A stretch of DNA of 64,000 nucleotides from JALZUE01 sp051251725. GTDB lineage: Bacteria > Pseudomonadota > Gammaproteobacteria > Enterobacterales > Alteromonadaceae. This document shows, piece by piece, positions 18,657 through 27,412 of this stretch (position 1 is the first letter of the stretch; each line of letters opens with the position of its first letter). Under the pieces are notes generated by a model that was not told the origin of the DNA, did no database searches, and was given only the letters and a program-made list of their open reading frames with translations. The stretch lies in the NCBI GenBank assembly GCA_051251725.1, contig JBPOFN010000015.1, forward strand, positions 27,635 through 91,634, in the 5' to 3' direction. The translations under genes and the position numbers were made by a program.

Positions 18657-19969
18657 TGGGCAGAAAGTCGCACACTCAAACCTTATATTGCTCAATGAAC
18701 GGTATTCTTGTTGGGGAGCTACGTCATAAGCGTAACCAACTGTCATTTGAGTACGCACAGAGTTGGATTGAACGTAAAGGAAGTCGAGCCCTATCACAAA
18801 GTTTGCCGTTGGGTGCCTCATTAGACAATCAAGCCGTTGAAGCCTATTTTGATAACCTTTTACCCGACAACCTTAATATTAGGCGAAATATTGTTTCTCG
18901 TTTAGGTGCAAGAAGTATATCGACGTTTGATTTGCTCGAATCTATTGGCCGTGATTGTGTTGGAGCAATAGCATTAAGCCAAGAGCCTCCGCTTGGTCAA
19001 CTTCCCTCATTAGAAATGCTAGCATGCAGTGAGCATGATATTGCCACGCAAATTAGAAGCACGCGCACATCAAACACTTTAGGTATGCAGAATGATGAAG
19101 ACTTTCGCATTAGCCTTGCGGGGGCGCAGGAAAAAACAGCATTAACCTGGTGGAACAATCAATGGCATAAGCCATTAGGAAAAACACCAACAACGCATAT
19201 TTTAAAGCCGCCGATTAATCATCATGAAACGATGAATGTTGATTTTAGTAGCAGTGTTGATAACGAGTGGTTTTGCTTACGATTTTTAAACGAATTAACT
19301 ATGCCTGCTGCTCCCGCTGAAATTGAACAGTTTGAAGATGAGCGAGTATTAATTGTTGAACGCTTTGATAGAAAAATCACAGGTGAGTCAATTATTCGGC
19401 TACCTCAAGAGGACTTTTGCCAAGCACTTGGCCGTTTAAGTGACAACAAATATGAAGAGCATGGAGGGCCTAACGCCAGAGAGATAATGGAATTACTTTC
19501 GTTAAGCTTGGATCCTGTTCATGACAGAACCATGTTTATGAAGTCTCAAGTGCTCTTTTGGTTGTTAGCTGGTAACGATGGGCATGCTAAAAATTTCAGT
19601 ATATTCCTACAAGAAAAAGGATTCTGTTTAACGCCTTTCTACGACGTGATCAGTGCTTATCCATATTTTGGCGTAGGTAATATGCACCCTCGAAGAATTA
19701 AAATGGCGATGAAAGTGCATAGCAAAAATAACCATTACCATTGGCATAAAATACAAGCAAGACATTGGCTGAGTCATGCAAATCACCTTGGTTTTCCTGA
19801 ATCGGATATGAAGGCAATATTAGAAGAGCTCTGTAAAACTGTACCCGACGCGTTAATAAGAGCAACAGAATCAGCAAAGCCGATATTTAAACAAGAAGTG
19901 GGCGAAGCGATAACTAATGGAACAATGGAATGCCTTGAAAAAATGAAGCGTCAGTTGGCAGCACTATAG
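18656..19969 (+). CDS. hipA: HipA-family serine/threonine kinase toxin
   Basis: A 437-aa protein with the full HipA layout. An N-terminal subdomain has GELRHKRNQLSFEY and FDNLLPDN. The Ser-bearing gate loop is ISLAGAQEK (Ser153), ATP-contact Lys184 is in HILKPP, catalytic AGNDGHAKN carries Asp308 and Asn313, and metal ligand Asp330 is in PFYDVIS. All key residues are present, so it looks active. Family members phosphorylate proteins such as glutamyl-tRNA synthetase and cause growth arrest; the target here is unknown. Co-translated with the antitoxin. The pair lies inside the block bracketed by the 129-bp repeats. Confidence 0.9.
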   Translation: MGRKSHTQTLYCSMNGILVGELRHKRNQLSFEYAQSWIERKGSRALSQSLPLGASLDNQAVEAYFDNLLPDNLNIRRNIVSRLGARSISTFDLLESIGRDCVGAIALSQEPPLGQLPSLEMLACSEHDIATQIRSTRTSNTLGMQNDEDFRISLAGAQEKTALTWWNNQWHKPLGKTPTTHILKPPINHHETMNVDFSSSVDNEWFCLRFLNELTMPAAPAEIEQFEDERVLIVERFDRKITGESIIRLPQEDFCQALGRLSDNKYEEHGGPNAREIMELLSLSLDPVHDRTMFMKSQVLFWLLAGNDGHAKNFSIFLQEKGFCLTPFYDVISAYPYFGVGNMHPRRIKMAMKVHSKNNHYHWHKIQARHWLSHANHLGFPESDMKAILEELCKTVPDALIRATESAKPIFKQEVGEAITNGTMECLEKMKRQLAAL

Positions 19970-20006
19970 AGGATAGTTTTTCAACAGGGTAAGTGGATTG
20001 CAATAG

Positions 20007-20126
20007 TATTTCCTGTATATGCAGGCACGATACTATGATCCAGTGATTGGAAGGTTCTTGAGTAATGATCCGGTTGGGTATGTTGACCCTGATGGACGTG
20101 AAATTGTTGCTCCGATTGAAGAATAA
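20007..20126 (+). pseudogene. Rhs-repeat core remnant
   Basis: The plus frame reads YMQARYYDPVIGRFLSNDPVG, then YVDPDGREIVAPIEE and TAA (20124-20126). The YDP..GRF.S.DP pattern is the Rhs-associated core just before the variable toxin tip of Rhs/YD-repeat proteins. An in-frame TAG at 20004 and the absence of upstream repeats show that the body of the gene is gone, and no toxin domain follows. Confidence 0.7.
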
Positions 20127-20207
20127 AAAGAATAACTAGTCATTGCCTGGCACCAAAATATTTTGATCCCTTACAATATAAATCTAATTTAGGAGTGTCC
20201 CTTTTTA

Positions 20208-20528
20208 TTATCTCTGAAACAAGCAACCTTCCCATAAAATAACCGCTCTTTTATTGCGTCGATTAAAATACTGTACGTAGCGCCGCCCCAATGACTGCAT
20301 TTGAGATATTACCGTTGAAGATATCTGTGGAGTACATAAAAGGTGAACATGATTAGTCATCAAAACCCAAGCATGAATGGCAACTTCAAATTGCACCGCA
20401 TACTCTTTTAACCAAGTAACATAAACATTCATGTCTTCATCACAAGCAAAGATGGCTTGTCGATTATTACCTCGTTGAGTAATATGTTCTGCCACGCTGG
20501 GTAAAGAAACTCTAGGTTTTCTTGGCAT
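20208..20528 (-). pseudogene. Truncated REP-associated tyrosine transposase (RAYT/Y1_Tnp)
   Basis: The 106 codons begin MPRKPRVSLPSVAEHITQRGNNR, a typical RAYT start, and include the metal-binding HUH-like motif TNHVHLL and SLGRRYVQYFN. It stops at WEGCLFQR, where intact family members continue for about another 100 residues including the catalytic tyrosine, so it is almost certainly inactive. Short repeats flank it at 20551-20646. Confidence 0.8.
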
Positions 20529-20550
20529 CTATAACCTACAAAAACAAAAA

Positions 20551-20646
20551 TAGTCTATACAAAAAATATAGACTATTTAATTTGGATCTGACCCCTTTAA
20601 CTTCAAAAAATATAGACTATTTAATTTGGATCTGCCCCCTTTAACT
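20551..20646. repeat. Tandem 42-bp repeats with hairpin beside the RAYT remnant
   Basis: Two direct copies (20561-20602 and 20605-20646) differ by one base. Each begins AAAAAATATAGACTATTTAA and ends GATCTGACCCCTTTAACT or GATCTGCCCCCTTTAACT. TAGTCTATA (20551-20559) can pair with TATAGACTA in the first copy. A related TTCTGACCCCTT also follows the IS256 remnant near 5052-5063. These are probably REP-like elements mobilised by the transposase family next to them. Confidence 0.65.
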
Positions 20647-20774
20647 ATTGAAGGTAAAAACCCAAATCAAACTGAGTTTGTATTACCTTATGATTTTGTC
20701 ATCAGAGAAAGTACGGCAGTAAAAAATAAACGGCTAATAAACCAATGCTGATAGGCAAAAGGCAAATCAGCATT
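20647..20774 (+). repeat. 129-bp direct repeat, copy B (lacI 3' fragment)
   Basis: A near-identical copy of 11594-11722: the last codons of the mannan lacI gene plus its hairpin, with one A missing and one substitution. It has no start or DNA-binding part, so it is a dead fragment. Its left edge joins the RAYT repeats directly; its right edge runs on to the convergent symporter gene, which probably was the original neighbour of lacI. Confidence 0.92.
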
Positions 20775-20812
20775 TAATTAAACGGTAAGTTAATCTAGAT
20801 CGTCGCTGTAAA

Positions 20813-22228
20813 TTATCCAGTTACCTGCTCGCCGATTTTTAAAGTAATGCCTTTACGTAAGTTATCATTTATCTCTTCAACAACATCATCCGTTAAACTA
20901 TAAAAGTAGATAAACAACCCTGACATTAATGCGCCAACTGCCGGCAAATAACTCACCATCATTCGTAAACCTTCTTTTGTTGCTTCGGTTTGCTCAGCAT
21001 TGGCTTCATAACCATAAATAGCGAGTGTCCAGCCCGTTATTGCCCCACCAATGGTCCAGCCCATTTTTTGCGCAAAAGAAGCTGATGAAAATATCAAACC
21101 CGTAGATCGGCGACCCGTGGTGTACTCTGAATAATCAGCCGTATCCGCATACATAGCCCAAAGCAGCGGGAAGATAATTCCAGCACAAAGGCTTATCAAC
21201 ACTTGCGATAATAAAATTAACCAAACTTGTGTATCAAGATAGTAAAAAACACTCGCACTTAATACTGCAGCAATAAGCATTGCGTACATAAAGGTATTCT
21301 TTTTACCAATCAATGAAGACACAGGTTTCGCTAACATCACGCCAAGTAAATTTGACGCTTGCCCAATCACCAAATAGGTAGTAATTAAACCGAATGAAAC
21401 TCCAAATACGTCAACACTGTCGACGGCAAAGTAGTACTTCATATAATAAACCGCGGCGCCATCTCTAATACTGTTAAAAATTAGCGTTGATAAGGCGGCG
21501 CCTAACAAAATAAACCAATGTTTGTTTTTTGCGAGGTTTTTTAAATCTACTTTTAACGCGTTTTTTTGCTCTTTCGGTGGTTGAACTCGCTCTTTTGTCC
21601 AAGCGAAGGTGAGATAAAATAAAATAGCGCATAAGACACCATAAAACATTGCGGTATACATCCAGCCAGTCTGTATATTCGGCTCGCCGCCACTTACGAT
21701 ACTGAAATAATCTAATAATGGCTCAACCATAGCAAGAGAAGCCATGCCACCAGCAAAGGCAAAAACCATACGAAAAGAAGCTAACGTTGTTCTGTCTTCA
21801 CTGTGAGATGACATTACCCCTAATAAAGAGCCATAAGGCACATTAACTAAAGTATAAACAACCATCATTAATGAATAAGTGACGTAGGCATAAACAATTT
21901 TATATTCCATCGACCAATCTGGCGTGGTAAAAGTTAAGACCCCAACTAAAGCAAATGGGATAGCACCAAAAGCAATAAAAGGTCTAAACTTGCCCCAACG
22001 CGTATTCGTCCGATCAGCAATTATTCCAACAATAGGATCGGTCACCGCATCCCAAATTCTAACCACTAAAAACATTGTGCCGGCAGCAGCAGCTCCTATA
22101 CCAAAAACGTCGGTATAAAAAATCATTAAATATACAGCGAAGAGTTTCCAGAACATCGAGGAAGCAAAATCACCTAAACCATAACCAATCTTCTCTCTTA
22201 AGCCGGGTCTGTCATCATTTAATATCAT
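20813..22228 (-). CDS. GPH-family sugar:cation symporter (mannan cluster)
   Basis: A 471-aa inner-membrane protein with about 12 helices. Early motifs GYGLGDFASSMFW, RIWDAVTDPIVGIIADRT and RWGKFRPFI, and the later MYADTADYSEYTTGRRSTGL, are diagnostic of glycoside-pentoside-hexuronide symporters. In context it would import mannooligosaccharides such as mannobiose. It is divergent from the isomerase/sulfatase/phosphomannomutase genes and shares with them a 400-bp region carrying two copies of the LacI operator. The lacI gene lies beyond the inserted block. Confidence 0.88.
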   Translation of the reverse strand: MILNDDRPGLREKIGYGLGDFASSMFWKLFAVYLMIFYTDVFGIGAAAAGTMFLVVRIWDAVTDPIVGIIADRTNTRWGKFRPFIAFGAIPFALVGVLTFTTPDWSMEYKIVYAYVTYSLMMVVYTLVNVPYGSLLGVMSSHSEDRTTLASFRMVFAFAGGMASLAMVEPLLDYFSIVSGGEPNIQTGWMYTAMFYGVLCAILFYLTFAWTKERVQPPKEQKNALKVDLKNLAKNKHWFILLGAALSTLIFNSIRDGAAVYYMKYYFAVDSVDVFGVSFGLITTYLVIGQASNLLGVMLAKPVSSLIGKKNTFMYAMLIAAVLSASVFYYLDTQVWLILLSQVLISLCAGIIFPLLWAMYADTADYSEYTTGRRSTGLIFSSASFAQKMGWTIGGAITGWTLAIYGYEANAEQTEATKEGLRMMVSYLPAVGALMSGLFIYFYSLTDDVVEEINDNLRKGITLKIGEQVTG

Positions 22229-22282
22229 ACTGTTTTAGCCTCTATTCTTATTATTCAATCGTGCATTTAGTCACCTACACCA

Positions 22283-22296
22283 TTGAACCGGTTCAA
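22283..22296. promoter_or_regulatory. LacI-type operator, copy 2
   Basis: TTGAACCGGTTCAA, a perfect 14-bp palindrome, lies 55 bases upstream of the symporter start on the minus strand. It has the same TGAACCGGTTCA core as the site beside lacI. The 400-bp divergent region otherwise shows only AT-rich promoter-like DNA. Confidence 0.78.
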
Positions 22297-22558
22297 GCGA
22301 AGTCCTCGTATTCAACCAAGAAAGCTATCAGCTGTCAATCTATATTTAATTCACAATAACACGGCTTAAATTATTAGCCAAAGAGAAAAACAATTAATTA
22401 AATTGTTAATTAACAGCAGGTTAATATTATTCTTTAGTTGTTATGGCACTAACTAAATACAAGTTGCCATAATTTACTTAACTGAGTAAATAAAAGATTA
22501 TTTATCAATAAAATTAATGACCTAACTAACTTCCAAGCGTTATCGACAAACTAACATT

Positions 22559-22570
22559 TGAACCGGTTCA
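22559..22570. promoter_or_regulatory. LacI-type operator, copy 3
   Basis: TGAACCGGTTCA, a perfect 12-bp palindrome, lies 59 bases before the first start codon of the AGE-family gene. The position suits repression of the isomerase-sulfatase-phosphomannomutase transcript by the mannan LacI protein. Confidence 0.78.
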
Positions 22571-22628
22571 TTTATTGTGAAAGAATACACACTCACCTGA
22601 TCGATATCAGTTTAAAGAAAACAAAAGT

Positions 22629-23828
22629 ATGTTTGGAAATAAAAAAATGAACAATGAGCTTACTGTCGAAATTAATAACTATGTTAACTGGCTTGCTAAT
22701 TCGGCATTGCCGCTTTGGAGCTTAAAAGGTATTGATAAGGACGGCGCAAGTATTGAGCAGTTTTTAGCCAATGGCGACACCGACGCCAAAAGCAACAAGC
22801 GCATACGTGTGCAAGCAAGGCAAATGTTTGTTTTTGCTGCCGCCAATCAACAAGGCTGGATTAACAATGGCTTTGATTTAGTTGCTTCGCTGGAAAGTTT
22901 TTGCCAAAAATATGCGACTGTGCCTGAAAAATCGCATTATGCTCATATTGTTAACGCAGACAACATGATTATTAATCCTAATAACGATCTTTATGATATC
23001 GCTTTTTTCTTGCTCGCATACGCTTGGCGCTATCACGTATTTAACGACTTAAACGCCCTTAAACAAGCAAATAAGTTACTCAATACTATTGATAATAAAT
23101 TAAAAGATGCACCAGGCGGCTGGATGGAAGGTGATTACAGCGCATCGAATCGCCGTCAAAATCCGCATATGCATTTATTCGAAGCATTCTTGACCCTGTA
23201 TGAATTTACCCATGACGGTAAATGGTTAGCGAAAGCCGGTGAGATCTATTGTTTATTTGAAACAACCTTTTTTGATCATAAAAATAAAGTGTTGCTGGAG
23301 TTTTTTAGTGATAATTGGCATGTCGCCGACGGCGAGCTAGGGGCAACGGTTGAGCCCGGCCATATGATGGAATGGGTTTGGTTATTAAGGCAATATCAAA
23401 AATTCACTCAAGCGCCAGTCGATAACTATTGCCATGCTTTATACCATAACGCGTTAACGTTAGGTTTAGATAAAACAAGCAACTTATTATTAGATGAAGT
23501 GAGCTTGATTGGTCATACAACCAAAAAAACTAAACGCTGTTGGCCCATGACTGAATGGATCAAAGCCAGTTTGGCGCAAGCTGAGTTTACCTCAGCGCAA
23601 GATAAGTACGACTATACTAGTGACACATTAACGGCGATTAAAGCCTTGACCAAGTATTACTTAGTATCACCGCATTCAGGTCAATATATTGATAGTATCG
23701 ATCAAGACAATAACGTATCTGTCGACACAGCCCCAGCAAGCACTTTGTATCATTTGATGGTAGCGGGCTTAGAAGCTCAAAAATTTGCGAGAAAAAACAA
23801 TGCCATTATTAAAACAAACTGCGCTTAA
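22629..23828 (+). CDS. AGE-family isomerase, likely D-mannose isomerase
   Basis: A 399-aa cytoplasmic alpha/alpha-barrel. RVQARQMFVFA, NPHMHLFEAFL and VEPGHMMEWVWLL are the motifs of mannose isomerase/YihS-type AGE members and contain the catalytic histidines. The protein differs clearly from the mannobiose epimerase at 7839-9044, so it is not a recent duplicate. It would convert free mannose to fructose. ATG 22629 is the upstream start; ATG 22647 (residue 7) has a better SD, GGAAAT, and may be used instead. Its 3' end overlaps the sulfatase gene by 29 bases. A GlcNAc 2-epimerase activity is less likely. Confidence 0.8.
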   Translation: MFGNKKMNNELTVEINNYVNWLANSALPLWSLKGIDKDGASIEQFLANGDTDAKSNKRIRVQARQMFVFAAANQQGWINNGFDLVASLESFCQKYATVPEKSHYAHIVNADNMIINPNNDLYDIAFFLLAYAWRYHVFNDLNALKQANKLLNTIDNKLKDAPGGWMEGDYSASNRRQNPHMHLFEAFLTLYEFTHDGKWLAKAGEIYCLFETTFFDHKNKVLLEFFSDNWHVADGELGATVEPGHMMEWVWLLRQYQKFTQAPVDNYCHALYHNALTLGLDKTSNLLLDEVSLIGHTTKKTKRCWPMTEWIKASLAQAEFTSAQDKYDYTSDTLTAIKALTKYYLVSPHSGQYIDSIDQDNNVSVDTAPASTLYHLMVAGLEAQKFARKNNAIIKTNCA

Positions 23829-25662
23829 CCTACTATTAGCTATTGGGGTTTTTAGCTGTATTACCGTTAGTTATGCCGCTGAGCAAAAGCAGCCTAATAT
23901 ATTACTGATCACCGCTGATGATATGGGGTTTGATGACAGATCAGGCCAAGGCCATCCGTTTATTAAAACGCCGTCTCTCGACAGATTAGCTAAGCAATCT
24001 TTACAATTTACCGATTTTAGCGTTTCTCCCGTGTGCGCTACTACCCGAGCAGCTTTATTGACTGGCCGGGATTTTTATAAAACAGGAGTTTCGGGCGTGC
24101 ATGGTGGTCGTGATTATATGCACCTGTCTGAAACACTTATCTCACAAGTTTTACAACAGAATAACTATCGCACCGGCACTTGGGGCAAATGGCACTTAGG
24201 TAAAACTAAAGGTTATTTACCTGAAGATCGCGGTTTCGACGACGCTTATTATGCTGAACTTTATCGCCATGAAAATAGCGAAGGTTTTTTTAATGGCAAA
24301 CCGGTCAAACATAATAAGTGGGTGTCTGAGGTAGTAACAGATTATGCCATTGATTTTATGTCGACCCCGTCAACTAAACCCTTCTTTGCTTATGCCAGTT
24401 TTTTAGCGCCGCATGAACCTTGGTTAGCCCCTGAAAAATACGTACAGCCACATCTTGCTAATGGCCTACGCCCTGCTATTGCCAACTTGTATGGTATGGT
24501 TGAAGAAATGGACTTTCATATTGGTCGCTTATTACGTTTTCTTGAAAAAAATAATTTAGCTGAAAATACCCTGGTTATTTTTCTCTCAGACAATGGCCCA
24601 TGGTGGGACTCAAGTAATTTAGGCGCCATGACCACAGCCGAATGGCATGACCGAAACCCAAGTAAGCTCAATGGTAATAAAGGTCAGTCATGGCAAAATG
24701 GCGTGCGTTCACCACTTTTTATTCGCTGGCAAGATCATTGGCAAGCACAAGAAGTTACTCGCTATAGCGAAGTGAAAGATATTTTTCCAACACTGATTGA
24801 GTTACTGAATATCAAATTACCGCCGCAGCATAAAAAAATTGATGGCCATTCTTTATTACCGTTAATTTCAGGTGATAACTCTTATATCAATCCACGCGAA
24901 ACCTATATTGGCTCGCATGATGTTATTGCTAGAAAAGCGCTGTTTAATCAGTGGACGCCAATAGACGAAAGCGTTAGAGCCAATATGCATTATCAAGATC
25001 AGCTCATTGGTTTACGCACCGAGCAATATAAACTGCTGCTCAACCCGTCAATGGATAGACCAGGTTACCCTAAACCGATAAATAATTATGTGCTGTTTGA
25101 TATGCAAAAAGATCCTTTAGAGCGCACGAATATTATCTTAGAACAGCCAGCAATCGCGCAGCAAATGAAAGCTAGATTACAACAAAGGTTTACCGAGTTA
25201 CGAGCGTCACCTGAAAATTACCGGCCGCCAGTATTTATTATTGATGCAAAAGAGAATGTCTCTGTAATTAATGGTTTTGGCACCAGCAGTAATGGCGGCA
25301 ACACAACCAGCAAAGCCCATGTCTTAAGCCATTTAAAAACCAAAGGTGATTTTGCTGACTACGCCATAACAGTCACACAAGCTGCTGAATTTGATGTTTA
25401 TATCAAACAAAGAAATACCGACGGCGCCGGCATAGTTGTTACACTTAACGTTAACGAGCAAGCAATTATTCATCAATTGTCTGAAGCGCCGATTCAAAAA
25501 ATAGGCAGCGTAGCGTTAACACCCAGTGATACCTTATTTTCTTTTAGTGTAGTTAAAAATAATAGCTTTAAACCTTGGGCGGAAATTTCCGAATTAAGAC
25601 GATTTTTTCTCGTCCCGAAAGGAAAAAAAATTGATTTAGCCAACTTAGCGCTTCCGCAATAA
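23800..25662 (+). CDS. Exported S1-family sulfatase
   Basis: About 620 aa with signal peptide MPLLKQTALNLLLAIGVFSC. PNILLITADDMG supplies the metal-binding Asp pair, and SPVCATTRAALLTGR holds the formylglycine site (Cys79, Arg83), with GKWHLG and FLSDNGPWW following. After the sulfatase fold (about 30-470), the last 120 or so residues form a beta-rich domain. ATG 23800 is chosen over an upstream TTG at 23785 because it opens a normal signal peptide. The cysteine needs a formylglycine-generating enzyme, which is not in the window. Its place in the mannan operon suggests removal of sulfate from a decorated mannan, which is inference. Confidence 0.87.
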   Translation: MPLLKQTALNLLLAIGVFSCITVSYAAEQKQPNILLITADDMGFDDRSGQGHPFIKTPSLDRLAKQSLQFTDFSVSPVCATTRAALLTGRDFYKTGVSGVHGGRDYMHLSETLISQVLQQNNYRTGTWGKWHLGKTKGYLPEDRGFDDAYYAELYRHENSEGFFNGKPVKHNKWVSEVVTDYAIDFMSTPSTKPFFAYASFLAPHEPWLAPEKYVQPHLANGLRPAIANLYGMVEEMDFHIGRLLRFLEKNNLAENTLVIFLSDNGPWWDSSNLGAMTTAEWHDRNPSKLNGNKGQSWQNGVRSPLFIRWQDHWQAQEVTRYSEVKDIFPTLIELLNIKLPPQHKKIDGHSLLPLISGDNSYINPRETYIGSHDVIARKALFNQWTPIDESVRANMHYQDQLIGLRTEQYKLLLNPSMDRPGYPKPINNYVLFDMQKDPLERTNIILEQPAIAQQMKARLQQRFTELRASPENYRPPVFIIDAKENVSVINGFGTSSNGGNTTSKAHVLSHLKTKGDFADYAITVTQAAEFDVYIKQRNTDGAGIVVTLNVNEQAIIHQLSEAPIQKIGSVALTPSDTLFSFSVVKNNSFKPWAEISELRRFFLVPKGKKIDLANLALPQ

Positions 25663-25685
25663 CTAATTTATTATCGAGATAACTG

Positions 25686-27047
25686 ATGCCAGCATTTCCA
25701 AATTTAACTTGTTTTAAAACCTATGACATTCGCGGTATTGTACCAAGCGAATTAAACCCTGATATTGCCTACAATATTGGCAAAGCATACGCACAAATTT
25801 TTACGCCAAAAAACGTGGTAATAGGTAACGACATTCGCTTATCTGGCCCTGAGTTATCAAAAGCAATCGCAGCAGGCTTACAAGAAAGCGGTGTGAATGT
25901 TATCGACATCGGCGAATGTGGCACCGAAGAAATATACTTTGCAGTGCCATTTTTAGAAGCTGATGGCGGCATATGTATTACCGCAAGTCACAATCCTGCT
26001 AACTATAACGGGATGAAATTTGTTGGCAAAGGCTCAAGTCCTATTAGCTCAGACAATGGATTACTGGAAATAAAGCGCTTAGCTGAACTAGGTGAATTTC
26101 CTACTTCAAAATATATTGGCACTTTATCGATGCAAGATATTTCTGCCGCCTATATTGCTAAGCTCATGACATTTATCGACTTAACTAAAGTTAAACCCTT
26201 AACCATAGTTGCCAATCCTGGTAATGGCGGCGCGGGAGCAATCATTAACGCAATAGAGTCACACCTGCCCTTTGCTTTTAAAAAACTCAATTTTACCCCT
26301 GACGGCAATTTTCCTAATGGCGTGCCTAACCCTTTATTACCTGAAAACCGAAAAGGTACACAAGCGGCGGTAATGGCAGAAAATGCAGATTTTGGTATTG
26401 CTTGGGATGGTGATTTTGACCGCTGTTTTTTCTTTGATGAAAAAGGTCAGTTTATTGAAGGTTATTATATCGTTTCTTTACTTGCACAAATGATGCTAAA
26501 GAAACAACCAAACGAAAAAATCATTTATGATCCCCGATTATACTGGGCGACATTAGACACAGTGAATAAAGCAAATGGCCAAGCGGTTATGAGTAAAACC
26601 GGACATGCTTATATTAAACAAACTATGCGAAAAGAAAATGCCGTTTATGGCGGAGAAATGAGCGCACATCATTATTTCAGAGATTTTTACTATTGTGACA
26701 ATGGGAATATCCCTTGGTTATTGATTGCCGAATTAATCTCAACTTCGGGCAAATCATTGTCAGAATTAGTCGCTAACTTAACAGAAAAATACCCTTGCAG
26801 CGGCGAAATAAACCTAACAGTAACCAACAGTCAAGCAATTTTAGCGCAGCTGAAAAGTCATTACCAAAACCTTGCTGAGCAGGTTGATTATACCGACGGC
26901 ATTGGAATGGTTTTTGAAAACTGGCGCTTTAATGTCAGAACATCTAATACCGAGCCGTTATTAAGAGTCAATATTGAAACCCGAGCCAACAGCGAATTAT
27001 TAGCACAGAAAACAACTGAGCTTATGGCACTGATTGATCAATTTTAA
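25686..27047 (+). CDS. manB: Phosphomannomutase/phosphoglucomutase (ManB/CpsG type)
   Basis: A 453-aa cytosolic enzyme. Phosphoserine Ser101 is in TASHNPANYNG, the metal loop DGDFDR is at 241-246, the sugar loop GEMSAHHYF and the phosphate-binding RTSNTEP lies near the C-terminus. Length and motifs match E. coli CpsG/ManB. It interconverts mannose-1-phosphate and mannose-6-phosphate, just what is needed to use the Man-1-P released by the GH130 phosphorylase. It follows the sulfatase gene by 23 bases, so it is in the same operon. Confidence 0.9.
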   Translation: MPAFPNLTCFKTYDIRGIVPSELNPDIAYNIGKAYAQIFTPKNVVIGNDIRLSGPELSKAIAAGLQESGVNVIDIGECGTEEIYFAVPFLEADGGICITASHNPANYNGMKFVGKGSSPISSDNGLLEIKRLAELGEFPTSKYIGTLSMQDISAAYIAKLMTFIDLTKVKPLTIVANPGNGGAGAIINAIESHLPFAFKKLNFTPDGNFPNGVPNPLLPENRKGTQAAVMAENADFGIAWDGDFDRCFFFDEKGQFIEGYYIVSLLAQMMLKKQPNEKIIYDPRLYWATLDTVNKANGQAVMSKTGHAYIKQTMRKENAVYGGEMSAHHYFRDFYYCDNGNIPWLLIAELISTSGKSLSELVANLTEKYPCSGEINLTVTNSQAILAQLKSHYQNLAEQVDYTDGIGMVFENWRFNVRTSNTEPLLRVNIETRANSELLAQKTTELMALIDQF

Positions 27048-27091
27048 TAATAATAAGTAGCTGTATTAATCTGAACACAGCATTTGCTTAT

Positions 27092-27412
27092 TTGTATAAA
27101 AGTAACAATTTAGTAAATATTTTATCTGGCTTTGGTAAAAAAGCTTACTCACGTGGCGCAAATTTATTAACACCTATCGCCCGAAACCCCATGTTAAAAG
27201 AGTTAAATTATTATTTTTCCAAAACCTTTCCTAAAAAAGATTTATTTGCGGTAGGGAGTAATATTGATAAATATGTTGATAAAGCTTCTTCGAGGCCTTA
27301 TTTCTCAACGCCCTTCACATTAAATGTTTCTCATGAAGGTTTTTTAAAACCAAGAGTTTACTCTGATTATTATCGGTTTTTAGAAACCTTATACAAAGGA
27401 GGACACCCATAA
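27092..27412 (+). CDS. Hypothetical protein, possibly 5'-truncated
   Basis: A 106-aa frame with a TTG as the first available start and no clear SD. The same frame is open back past the phosphomannomutase stop without any ATG, so the real N-terminus may be lost. Composition is basic and aromatic-rich (GFGKKAYSRGANLL, YYFSKTFPKKD), with no signal or membrane helix. The stop TAA overlaps the ATG of the next gene, and a strong AGGAGG near its end belongs to that gene. I do not recognise the family. Confidence 0.45.
   Translation: MYKSNNLVNILSGFGKKAYSRGANLLTPIARNPMLKELNYYFSKTFPKKDLFAVGSNIDKYVDKASSRPYFSTPFTLNVSHEGFLKPRVYSDYYRFLETLYKGGHP

Noticed and set aside
20647..20774. Second lacI-like coding fragment as a separate gene
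   Set aside because: It has only the last 27 or so codons and a one-base deletion before the stop; it is a duplicated 3' end, not a gene.
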